Shown: one piece after another, positions 45,555-53,082 of the stretch
Layout: each line of letters begins with the position of its first letter
Position numbering within the stretch: the stretch's first letter is position 1
Source of the DNA: UBA6107 sp034430175
GTDB taxonomy: Bacteria > Chloroflexota > Anaerolineae > Anaerolineales > Anaerolineaceae
Length of the DNA: 64,000 nucleotides
Reading direction: 5' to 3'
Assembly (NCBI GenBank): GCA_034430175.1
Contig: DAOUFI010000010.1
Coordinates: forward strand, 1 to 64,000
Position numbers and translations under genes: made by a program
Notes under the pieces: model-generated
Databases searched by the model: none
The model's input: the letters and a program-made list of their open reading frames with translations, nothing else
What the model was told of the DNA's origin: nothing

Positions 45555-46697
45555 ATGACAATACTCTACAATTATCACGAGTGCGGAAGTACTGAAGAAC
45601 ACAACTCTACACAGATTTTCATTTCTCAAGGCAAGATCGCCGCGATCGGCGAAGTGAAAACCAAAGCGGGTGAAGAATTCATTAATTGTCAGGGGTTGAC
45701 CCTGCTTCCAGGTTTCATTGATCTGCACACGCATGGTGCTCTTGGACACGAGATCATCGGCATCGATGAGGCCGGCTTGCAGGAAATTTCACTCTTTTAC
45801 GCCCGCCACGGGGTGACCGGGTTCCTGGCCAGCCCGTGGACAGCGCCGCGCCAGGCCATCACCGATTCACTAAACGTGATCCGCTCGGTGATGGGGCGTG
45901 AACAAGGCGCGCGCATCCTCGGCGCGCATCTGGAGGGTCCGTGGCTGAACACGGTATTCTGCGGCGCGCAGGACAAGACCCTGATCCGCACCGCTGAACT
46001 CGAGGAAGCCCTCTCTCACCTCGATAGCGGCATCGTCAAGCTGGTGGCCGTGGCTCCTGAAGTTGAAGGCAATCGCTGGCTCATCGAGGAATGTGCGCAG
46101 CGCGGGATTACTATCTCCGCCGGACACACCAACGCCACCTATGCGGAAATGCAGCAAGCAGTAAGTCTCGGCGTACGGCAAGTGACGCACTGCTTCAACG
46201 CCATGCGTCCGCTCAATCACCGCGAACCGGGTGTGGTCGGGGCAGCCATGACGATGCCAGAGATCAAATGCGAGCTGATCGCTGACAACATTCACGTCAA
46301 CCCGGCGGTGATGAAGCTGCTGCTCGACGTCAAAGGGCCCGAAGGGGTGATCCTCATCAGCGATTCGATCAGTGCTGCGGGGATGCCGGACGGAGTTTAT
46401 ACGTTCGAAGGAATGCCGGTGACGGTGGTCAATGGCGCTGCCCGTCTCACGGATGGCACCCTCGCCGGGTCCACCCTGACGATGGAACGAGCGTTGGCGA
46501 ACTTCGTGCAAGCCACCAGGCGCCCGCTGGCAGAACTGGTCCCATGCAGTTCCACGAACGCGGCCAAAGCCATCCACCTTGACAATACAAAAGGCAGGAT
46601 TGTCATCGGTTACGATGCAGATCTCATCCTTGTGGATCAAAACTTGCATGTAAAATTAACCATGGTAGACGGAAAAATCGTCTACAGTGAGCTCTGA
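45555..46697 (+). CDS. nagA: N-acetylglucosamine-6-phosphate deacetylase
   Basis: Removes the acetyl group from GlcNAc-6-P in amino-sugar recycling or catabolism. Amidohydrolase motifs: DLHTHGALG near residue 57, HLEGPW (metal-ligand Glu) near 125, GHTNATY and THCFNAM, and SDSISAAG (catalytic Asp). Length 380 aa matches the family. No nagB or sugar transporter is adjacent. It has its own promoter. Confidence 0.95.
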   Translation: MTILYNYHECGSTEEHNSTQIFISQGKIAAIGEVKTKAGEEFINCQGLTLLPGFIDLHTHGALGHEIIGIDEAGLQEISLFYARHGVTGFLASPWTAPRQAITDSLNVIRSVMGREQGARILGAHLEGPWLNTVFCGAQDKTLIRTAELEEALSHLDSGIVKLVAVAPEVEGNRWLIEECAQRGITISAGHTNATYAEMQQAVSLGVRQVTHCFNAMRPLNHREPGVVGAAMTMPEIKCELIADNIHVNPAVMKLLLDVKGPEGVILISDSISAAGMPDGVYTFEGMPVTVVNGAARLTDGTLAGSTLTMERALANFVQATRRPLAELVPCSSTNAAKAIHLDNTKGRIVIGYDADLILVDQNLHVKLTMVDGKIVYSEL

Positions 46698-46793
46698 CAT
46701 GATGTTAATACGTTTCTACGATTTCTCTTAGGCTGGAAATGCTATAATCACTTTTACTTTAGTTATTAGTTCTGTTTAAGGACGGAACCCATT

Positions 46794-49244
46794 ATGATGA
46801 GATTTGACCGATTCACTGAAAGAGCACAAGAAGCCGCCCAACGCGCCGCGGAGATCATCCAGCGCTACGGGCATAACCAGATCGATACCGAGCATCTGCT
46901 GCTGGCGCTAATCGAACAACCCCAGGGCATGGTCTCGCAAATCCTGGAAATTTTAAAGGTAGACCCACAGATACTGGGTGAACGCCTGGATTACATCCTC
47001 AAAACCAGCCCTAAGGCAAACATCTTTGGTGGCGGTGGTGCCGGGCAGATATTCATCACCCCGCGCGTCAAACGCATCATCGACCTGGCCAACGAAGAAG
47101 CCAGCCGACTGAAGGACGAATATATCTCGACTGAGCATATCTTTTTGGCAATCTTGAGCGAAAAGAACACTCCCGCGGCGCGCCTGTTGGAGACCACAGG
47201 CATCACCCGCGACCGGGTTCTGGACGCCATCACGCAATTGCGTGGTGGTCAACGCGTCACTGATCCGCAAGCTGAGACCCGTTACCGCACCCTCGAGAAA
47301 TATAGCCGCGACCTCACCCAGCAAGCCCGCGAAGGGAAACTGGACCCAGTCATTGGCCGAGACAACGAAATCCTGCGCGTGATGCAGATCCTCTCGCGAC
47401 GTACCAAAAACAATCCTGTCCTCATCGGCGAAGCTGGCGTGGGCAAGACGGCTATCGTGGAGGGATTGGCACAGAAGATCGCCTCGGGTGATGTGCCAGA
47501 GATCTTGAGTGGTAAGAAAGTTATTTCACTCGACCTTGGCGCCATGATTGCCGGTTCGCGCTTCAGAGGTGAGTTCGAAGAGCGCCTCAAGGCCGCCATT
47601 GAAGACGTACAGCGCTCGTCTGGTGAAATTATCCTCTTCATCGACGAGCTGCACACGGTTGTAGGTGCCGGTGCCGCACAGGGTGCCATGGACGCCTCGA
47701 ACATGCTCAAACCCGCGCTGGCTCGCGGCGAACTGCAATGCGTTGGTGCCACCACTCTGGACGAATACCAGAAACATATCGAAAAAGATGCTGCCCTTGA
47801 ACGCCGGTTCGCTCCTGTGTTCGTGGACGAACCCTCGGTGGACGACACGATCAAAATGTTGATGGGTCTGCGCGACAAGTACGAAGCGCATCACAAAGTC
47901 CATTTCTCTGACGATGCCCTCGTGGCTGCAGTCAAACTCAGTTCACGTTATGTCACCGACCGCCGCCTGCCCGACAAAGCCATTGACCTGATGGACGAAG
48001 CCGCGGCCAAGCTGCGCGTGGCGCTCTATTCGTTGCCGCCTGACCTAAAAAAGATCAAGAGCGAACTGGATAAATTGAAAGCCGAAGAGGAACAGGCAGG
48101 TGTGGAACGCGATTACGAGCGCGCCGCCCGGATGAAAGCGGAACGTCTGCGCCTGGAAGAGGACTTCACCAAGAAACGAGATTCCTGGGAAGCCGAGCAC
48201 AAACTGGACGAAGTAGTGGATGTCAACGACATCGCTGGTGTGCTGGCACAGTGGACAGGCATCCCCGTGAGCCAGCTGATGGAAACGGAAGCCGAACGCC
48301 TGCTGAAAATGGAAGACCGCTTGCACGAGCGTATCATTGGGCAGGATGAAGCCATCCACGCCGTGGCCGACGCCATCCGCCGCGCCCGCTCGGGGATGAA
48401 AGACCCGCGCCGACCGATCGGTTCGTTCATCTTCATCGGACCGTCAGGTGTTGGCAAGACCGAACTGGCCAAGGCGCTCGCCGAGTTCATGTTCGACGAC
48501 GAAGAAGCGCTTGTGCGCATCGACATGAGCGAATATCACGAGCAGCATACCGTATCGCGCTTGTTCGGTGCTCCTCCTGGCTACGTCGGCTATGAAGAAG
48601 GCGGTCAACTGACCGAAGCTGTGCGCCGCCGCCCCTACCGGGTGGTGCTGTTCGATGAAATCGAAAAGGCTCATCCCGATGTCTGGAACGCGTTGCTGCA
48701 GATCCTCGACGACGGCCGCCTGACCGATGGTCAGGGCCGCGTGGTCGATTTCCGCAATACTGTGTTGATCATGACCAGCAACCTTGGTACCGAATTCGTA
48801 CGCCGCAACGGTGCGTTGGGATTCATTCAGAAAGACGAATCCAACGAGGACCGTGAAGCGCACGACAAGATCGAGAGAGCCCTCAAGACCACCTTCCGCC
48901 CCGAGTTCCTCAACCGTATCGATGAGATCATCATGTTCGCCCCATTGACTCTCGAGCAAATGCAGGAGATCGTTGACCTGCAAATGAAAGAGATCCGCAG
49001 CCGCCTCGAAGAACACGGATTGAAGGTTGAACTAACCAAGACAGCCCGCGAGTGGTTGGCTTCGGAAGGTTACGATCCCAACCTTGGCGCCAGACCACTC
49101 AAACGCGCCCTGCAGAAATACGTTGAAAGCCCGCTTTCGATCAGCCTGCTGAGCGGAGAATATGCCACCGGTGATGTGGTCATTGTCGACCTGGATCCGG
49201 AAAAGAAAGAGATCTATTTCAAGAAAAAGGAAATCAAAAAATAG
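46794..49244 (+). CDS. clpC: ATP-dependent Clp protease ATP-binding subunit ClpC
   Basis: A AAA+ unfoldase feeding ClpP. Tandem Clp-N repeats cover about 1-150 (FTERAQEAAQRAAE, IDTEHLLLALI). P-loops are GEAGVGKT (212-219) and GPSGVGKT (549-556). A UVR-like middle region (EEEQAGVERDYERAARMKAE) identifies ClpC rather than ClpA or ClpB. The C-terminal GARPLKRALQ sensor-2 motif is present. Start ATG 46794 (a second ATG is adjacent); a TATAAT lies at 46743-46748 without a good -35. No CtsR box is seen. Confidence 0.95.
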   Translation: MMRFDRFTERAQEAAQRAAEIIQRYGHNQIDTEHLLLALIEQPQGMVSQILEILKVDPQILGERLDYILKTSPKANIFGGGGAGQIFITPRVKRIIDLANEEASRLKDEYISTEHIFLAILSEKNTPAARLLETTGITRDRVLDAITQLRGGQRVTDPQAETRYRTLEKYSRDLTQQAREGKLDPVIGRDNEILRVMQILSRRTKNNPVLIGEAGVGKTAIVEGLAQKIASGDVPEILSGKKVISLDLGAMIAGSRFRGEFEERLKAAIEDVQRSSGEIILFIDELHTVVGAGAAQGAMDASNMLKPALARGELQCVGATTLDEYQKHIEKDAALERRFAPVFVDEPSVDDTIKMLMGLRDKYEAHHKVHFSDDALVAAVKLSSRYVTDRRLPDKAIDLMDEAAAKLRVALYSLPPDLKKIKSELDKLKAEEEQAGVERDYERAARMKAERLRLEEDFTKKRDSWEAEHKLDEVVDVNDIAGVLAQWTGIPVSQLMETEAERLLKMEDRLHERIIGQDEAIHAVADAIRRARSGMKDPRRPIGSFIFIGPSGVGKTELAKALAEFMFDDEEALVRIDMSEYHEQHTVSRLFGAPPGYVGYEEGGQLTEAVRRRPYRVVLFDEIEKAHPDVWNALLQILDDGRLTDGQGRVVDFRNTVLIMTSNLGTEFVRRNGALGFIQKDESNEDREAHDKIERALKTTFRPEFLNRIDEIIMFAPLTLEQMQEIVDLQMKEIRSRLEEHGLKVELTKTAREWLASEGYDPNLGARPLKRALQKYVESPLSISLLSGEYATGDVVIVDLDPEKKEIYFKKKEIKK

Positions 49245-49251
49245 CGCTCCA

Positions 49252-49285
49252 AGCCACCCGATCAAAGCCGGGTGGCTTTTTCTTT
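49252..49285 (+). terminator. Rho-independent terminator after clpC
   Basis: AGCCACCCG (49252-49260) pairs with CGGGTGGCT (49269-49277), followed by TTTTCTTT. Confidence 0.9.
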
Positions 49286-49287
49286 AA

Positions 49288-49316
49288 TTGACAGTCCGAA
49301 ATTCAGTGGGTATACT
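49288..49316 (+). promoter_or_regulatory. Promoter of gmd
   Basis: TTGACA (49288-49293), 17-bp spacer, TATACT (49311-49316), with a GGAGGAG ribosome-binding site before the ATG at 49352. Confidence 0.8.
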
Positions 49317-49351
49317 TACCTTTCTGATATTCAAAAGATTGGAGGAGCTCA

Positions 49352-50422
49352 ATGAAAAAAGCTCTGATCACTGGCATCACCGGACAGGACGGTTCTTACC
49401 TGGCCGAGTTACTACTCTCGAAGGGATACGAAGTTCACGGCATCATCCGCCGCGCCAGCACGTTCAATACCCGCAGAATCGATCATATTTATCACGATCC
49501 GCACCGAAATGGTGAGGACGTCAAGCTGTTCCTGCATTACGGCGATGTCGCTGTGCTCGAAAGCCTGATGGACGTGATCTACAATGTCCGTCCGGATGAG
49601 ATCTATAACCTGGCCGCGCAGAGCCACGTGCGCGTAAGCTTTGATATGCCCGAATACACCGGTGATGTGACCGGCCTGGGCACGATCCGCATCCTTGAGG
49701 CTATTCGCCGCAGCGGTTTCCCCGAACGGTTCTACCAGGCTTCATCAAGTGAAATGTTCGGTGCTGCCAAGCCGCCTCAGAACGAGCTCACGCCGTTCGA
49801 ACCGCGCAGCCCCTACGCTGCAGCCAAGGTATATTCCTACTGGGTTACCCGCAATTACCGTGAAGGCTATAACTTGTTTGCCAGCAACGGCATCTTGTTC
49901 AATCATGAATCTCCGCGCCGCGGCGAAACTTTCGTCACCCGCAAGATCACCCGCGCCGTGGCTGCCATCAAGGCTGGTAAACAGAACCATCTTTACCTAG
50001 GTAACCTGGATTCCAAACGCGACTGGGGTTACGCTCCTGAATATGTCGAGGCGCAATGGCTGATCCTGCAGCAGGAGAAACCGGATGATTTCGTCATCGG
50101 TACCGGCGAATCACATACTGTGCGTGAATTCCTGGACGAGACATTTGGTTATGCCGGTCTTGACTGGAAGAAGTACGTCGAGATTGACCCGCGTTACTTC
50201 CGCCCAACCGAAGTGGATTACCTGTTAGCAGATCCATCCAAATCACGCAAACAATTGAACTGGGAACCGAAGGTGAAGTTCCACGAGCTGGCGCGCATCA
50301 TGGTCGATGCCGACCTGGAATTGATCGGTGAGGAATGCCCCGGAGAAGGCCGCAAGATCATCGAAGAAAAGTTCAATGGCTGGCACAGGTGGGAGCATCA
50401 AGTCGTCAGCATGGAGAGGTAA
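49352..50422 (+). CDS. gmd: GDP-mannose 4,6-dehydratase
   Basis: Converts GDP-mannose to GDP-4-keto-6-deoxy-mannose for deoxyhexose synthesis of surface glycans. NADP-binding GITGQDGSYLAE is at the N-terminus; SSSEMFG and the catalytic YAAAKVYSYW (YxxxK) are present, as are NHESPRRGETFVTRKI and RDWGYAPEYVEAQW. Length 356 aa. No fucose or rhamnose synthase is adjacent. Confidence 0.95.
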   Translation: MKKALITGITGQDGSYLAELLLSKGYEVHGIIRRASTFNTRRIDHIYHDPHRNGEDVKLFLHYGDVAVLESLMDVIYNVRPDEIYNLAAQSHVRVSFDMPEYTGDVTGLGTIRILEAIRRSGFPERFYQASSSEMFGAAKPPQNELTPFEPRSPYAAAKVYSYWVTRNYREGYNLFASNGILFNHESPRRGETFVTRKITRAVAAIKAGKQNHLYLGNLDSKRDWGYAPEYVEAQWLILQQEKPDDFVIGTGESHTVREFLDETFGYAGLDWKKYVEIDPRYFRPTEVDYLLADPSKSRKQLNWEPKVKFHELARIMVDADLELIGEECPGEGRKIIEEKFNGWHRWEHQVVSMER

Positions 50423-50444
50423 ATTCTCTGAGTACGAAAACCAG

Positions 50445-50472
50445 ATACCCGACTTTTTGTCGGGTATTTTAA
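50445..50472 (+). terminator. Rho-independent terminator after gmd
   Basis: ATACCCGAC and GTCGGGTAT (50445-50453, 50459-50467) with a T5 loop, followed by TTT. Confidence 0.85.
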
Positions 50473-50475
50473 TGC

Positions 50476-50528
50476 TTGTAATTATAGAACACTAGTGCTA
50501 TTATAGTAGATATAGAAGGAGTGTTCTA
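50476..50528 (+). promoter_or_regulatory. Promoter and inverted repeat before the lytic transglycosylase gene
   Basis: TTGTAA (50476-50481), 17-bp spacer and TATTAT (50499-50504). The 9-bp arms TAGAACACT (50485-50493) and AGTGTTCTA (50520-50528) form a perfect inverted repeat around the -10 and overlap the GGAG ribosome-binding site, which suggests an operator; the regulator is unknown. Confidence 0.45.
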
Positions 50529-50530
50529 AT

Positions 50531-51085
50531 ATGCAGCCACAAAAAGCCATTATTCCCGGAATCTTGCTCGGATCATTGATCCTCATCCTCTCAGCCAGAT
50601 TACTCACCTCCACACAACCCGCTAACGCCGCTACAGAACAACCGAAAAAGAAGAATTCAAGCCAGCTAAGCTGCACAATTACCTCTCTGCCCGATGCTAT
50701 ACTGCCGTGGTGCATCCAGATCGAAGTTGCAGCAAAAAAATATGGTATCCCGGTGGAATTGATCGCTGCAGTGATGATGCAGGAGAGCGGCGGCCAATCA
50801 GATGTCATTTCCTCATCGGGTGCAGTGGGTTTGATGCAGGTCATGCCGAGTGACGGGATTGCCGCCAGCTTCATGTGCGCGAACGGGCCCTGTTTTGCCT
50901 CCCGTCCAACCACAGATCAATTGCTGGACCCCGAATTCAATATCGATTACGGAGTGAAAATGCTGGCCGGGTTATTGGAAAGATACGGAAACGAAAGAGA
51001 CGCTCTGAAATCCTACGGTCCTTACAACGTGGGTTACTATTATGCTGACAAGGTACTGGCGATCAAATCTTCTTTATTGGAGTAA
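50531..51085 (+). CDS. Lytic transglycosylase-like (SLT) exported protein
   Basis: A 184-aa protein with an N-terminal signal or anchor helix (about 8-25, Ala-rich ANAA end). The Slt domain is about 60-180: AVMMQESGGQ (catalytic Glu), SSGAVGLMQVMP and NIDYGVKMLAGLLERYG are classic transglycosylase motifs. It cleaves glycan strands of peptidoglycan. Two Cys pairs (SCTI, PWCI, FMCANGPCF) could make disulfides. Own promoter with inverted repeat. Confidence 0.85.
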   Translation: MQPQKAIIPGILLGSLILILSARLLTSTQPANAATEQPKKKNSSQLSCTITSLPDAILPWCIQIEVAAKKYGIPVELIAAVMMQESGGQSDVISSSGAVGLMQVMPSDGIAASFMCANGPCFASRPTTDQLLDPEFNIDYGVKMLAGLLERYGNERDALKSYGPYNVGYYYADKVLAIKSSLLE

Positions 51086-51143
51086 ACATCATTACCTTCA
51101 TTATCGTGTGGAAATTATTTTATGATTGAAATCCATAAAAGGG

Positions 51144-51172
51144 TTGACGAGTCAGCTACTTTCTAGTAGAAT
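51144..51172 (+). promoter_or_regulatory. Promoter of tRNA-Gly
   Basis: TTGACG (51144-51149), 17-bp spacer, TAGAAT (51167-51172), 23 bp before the tRNA. Confidence 0.75.
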
Positions 51173-51195
51173 TTTGGAGCTTGAAATACAGGCAT

Positions 51196-51268
51196 GCGGG
51201 CGTGGTTCAGTTGGTAGAATGTCTCCTTGCCAAGGAGAAGGTCGTGGGTTCGAGTCCCATCGCCCGCT
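51196..51268 (+). tRNA. tRNA-Gly (anticodon GCC)
   Basis: A full cloverleaf: acceptor GCGGGCG with CGCCCGC (51261-51267), anticodon arm TCTCC-TTGCCAA-GGAGA with GCC, and a T arm with GTTCGAG. Discriminator T; the CCA is not encoded. Confidence 0.95.
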
Positions 51269-51425
51269 CAAGAAAACCCCTTCACGGGGGTTTTTGTTTT
51301 GCTCTGGGATGCTTCGCAATCCCATCGCCCGCTCAAGAAAACCCCTTCACGGGGGTTTTTATTTTGCTCTGGGATGCTACGCAATCCCATCGCCCGAGAA
51401 AATCCCTCAATAGGGTTTTTCATTT
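51256..51425 (+). repeat. Tandem 65-bp repeats containing the tRNA-Gly 3' end and a terminator
   Basis: The unit runs from CCCATCGCCCGCTC (the tRNA-Gly 3' end) through the hairpin ACCCC-TTCAC-GGGGGT with T-tract to the box TTTTGCTCTGGGATGC. Copy 1 (51256-51320) and copy 2 (51321-51385) differ at two positions; a third, shortened copy starts at 51386 with a changed hairpin (AATCCCTCAATAGGGTT). Each copy has a terminator-like stem. Confidence 0.85.
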
Positions 51426-51431
51426 AATTAC

Positions 51432-51460
51432 TTGACCTGTCACTCACTCTTTGATAAAAT
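51432..51460 (+). promoter_or_regulatory. Promoter of tRNA-Cys
   Basis: TTGACC (51432-51437), 17-bp spacer, TAAAAT (51455-51460), 12 bp before the tRNA. Confidence 0.75.
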
Positions 51461-51472
51461 CTTTTCTGTTCT

Positions 51473-51544
51473 GGCGACGTGGCCAAGTGGCTAAGGCAAG
51501 GGTCTGCAAAACCCTGATCATGGGTTCAAATCCCATCGTCGCCT
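51473..51544 (+). tRNA. tRNA-Cys (anticodon GCA)
   Basis: Acceptor GGCGACG with CGTCGCC (51537-51543), anticodon stem GGGTC/ACCCT region with the loop CTGCAAA carrying GCA, T loop TTCAAAT. A T-tract follows directly. Confidence 0.93.
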
Positions 51545-51555
51545 TTTTTCATTTA

Positions 51556-51829
51556 ATGTCATTGCGAGTCCCTGAAAGGGACGAAGCAAGCCCCCACAGA
51601 TTTTGAATTCAAGCGATAGATAAAACCCTGACCAAGGGTTTCCTCCAAAGCAGGATCTCCGCTGCGCTGCGACAAACCCCATCGTCGCTTTTTTCATTTA
51701 ATGTCATTGCGAGACCCTGAAAGGGACGAAGCAACCCACTGTTAGTCTTTTTTTTATCCAAATTCCATCATTACCTCATTTCTTGTATATATATTACGAG
51801 TCCCTAAAAAGGACGAAGCAAGCCCCACT
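51556..51829. repeat. Three copies of a dispersed palindromic repeat
   Basis: Copies near 51558-51590, 51703-51735 and 51793-51822 share ATTGCGAG-(T/A)CCCT-(g)aaa-GGGACGAAGCAA. TTGC-GAGTCCCT pairs imperfectly with AGGGAC-GAAGCAA, so each can fold as a hairpin. It belongs to the broad REP-like class of intergenic repeats; the third copy is diverged. Otherwise 51740-51974 holds no gene that I recognise. Confidence 0.75.
51620..51690 (+). pseudogene. Decayed copy of the tRNA-Cys 3' half
   Basis: AAAACCCTGACCAAGGGTT (about 51622-51640) resembles the tRNA-Cys anticodon arm and variable region, and CCCATCGTCGC (51678-51688) repeats its 3' end, with about 40 bp inserted between. After it the same TTTTTTCATTTAATGTCATTGCGAG context returns as after the true tRNA. 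Confidence 0.55.
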
Positions 51830-51974
51830 TTGAATAATTGCAACATTAATCATTTCCATCGTGCCACGGTTCTTTGGTTCAATTTTTCGCATAGCAGCCA
51901 ATTGCTGTGCAATTTGATCTTGGAGAATCAAGTACGAATATCGATTCTGATTTATAATTTTCCTTAGGAGGAAA

Positions 51975-52739
51975 ATGATGAAAACCGCCAGATTCCTAAT
52001 ATTGATTATCGTTTTTGAGCTTTTGATTTCCAGTTGTACCGCGAATCCCATTACAACGAAATTTTCCATCAGTCCCTCTCCAACAGCGACGGAAACCATC
52101 TCCCGAACGATGACAGCAACCATCGAGCCAACAGCGACTCCCAATCAGTATCTGGTGGACAAAAACAAACTGAGTAAAACACCCTCCAGTTATGATTACC
52201 TAATTAACCATCTGGATGAATTCGTTCAAGGCCCGGATCCCTGGATTGTCGGTGCAGATGCGTTCATTCAATGGGATATCGACAAATTAACCCCAGCCCT
52301 TGGTGATCCATTTGCACAGGATATCAATTTACAGGTAAATATTTCGGGAGTCGGTTCTGGTGAGGTCTCGTTCTGGTGCAGGCCTTTCTCCCCGATCACA
52401 GGCCAAATGGAATTCTTCTACTTTGATCATAATGGTATCATCTACCCAGTCTATTTGATTATGGGGTTTAGAACTACCGATAAGCAAATAGTCGATATTG
52501 GAGTAATTCTACTTCAGGACCTTCTCCCCGAGACATCACTGTATTATGGATTTCAGACTGTTGATCTGATGGCTGGAGGAGATTACGAAGTGGACCAAAT
52601 AATCACCTTTTATGAACCAGACGATCATCTCCCTCAGGAAGTAAATGACTTGATTGCAACCGGCGTCAGTAGTGTTGATCTGACCAACATATACACGTAT
52701 ATCGGATTCGGTTATATACTCTTGGAGAAGAAAGACTAG
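51975..52739 (+). CDS. Lipoprotein of unknown function
   Basis: A 254-aa protein with a lipobox LISSC (Cys near residue 21) after a hydrophobic helix, then a Thr/Pro-rich spacer (about 30-58) typical of Chloroflexota lipoproteins and a globular beta-rich domain with few motifs (FDHNGIIYPVYL). It is anchored on the outer face of the membrane. AGGAGG lies just before two adjacent ATG codons (51975, 51978); the second has the better spacing. Surrounding sequence gives no functional hint. Confidence 0.7.
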   Translation: MMKTARFLILIIVFELLISSCTANPITTKFSISPSPTATETISRTMTATIEPTATPNQYLVDKNKLSKTPSSYDYLINHLDEFVQGPDPWIVGADAFIQWDIDKLTPALGDPFAQDINLQVNISGVGSGEVSFWCRPFSPITGQMEFFYFDHNGIIYPVYLIMGFRTTDKQIVDIGVILLQDLLPETSLYYGFQTVDLMAGGDYEVDQIITFYEPDDHLPQEVNDLIATGVSSVDLTNIYTYIGFGYILLEKKD

Positions 52740-53082
52740 TAAAAAAAAGTGCAAGGCAAGCCATCCCTATATAATAATTTTAACCTCTTGTTAAGGCTCG
52801 GTGGTGTTTTTGCGAATAATGTGCGTCGAAGACGAATGATTCTTTTATACACAAAATAATCAGATTTTACTATTGCGTAATACTTGAATCCCCCTTTGAT
52901 TTTGAAAATTCTAATTCATGCGGGAATCTTACTTCCCGGAATTAACTCATTTCCAGCACATTTTTGAATATGACTTGGAATAAATATTAAGCATGTCAAT
53001 TTCCAGTGGAATTATCTTCCAAAATTGTAAGAAAGCTGGAATTATCTACAATTAAAAAGTTAGATTCCTTTATAATGATTTT
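52740..53082. other. AT-rich intergenic region
   Basis: 343 bp without a protein gene that I can support. Only the -10 element at its right end is assigned. Confidence 0.5.
53071..53076 (+). promoter_or_regulatory. -10 element of the antiporter gene, leaderless arrangement
   Basis: TATAAT ends exactly 6 nt before the ATG (53083). No convincing -35 stands 16-18 bp upstream, and no ribosome-binding site is present. Confidence 0.5.

Noticed and set aside
47282..47878. Long antisense frame within clpC
   Set aside because: Its codons mirror a highly conserved AAA+ region on the other strand; no start signals.
51126..51435. Open reading frames running across the tRNA-Gly and its repeats
   Set aside because: They are made by the tandem repeat and tRNA sequence, have no ribosome-binding site and no protein-like composition.
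51256..51829. CRISPR array in the repeat region between the tRNAs
   Set aside because: Units are 65 and about 146 bp with retained tRNA ends, no short regular repeats with unique spacers, and no cas genes.
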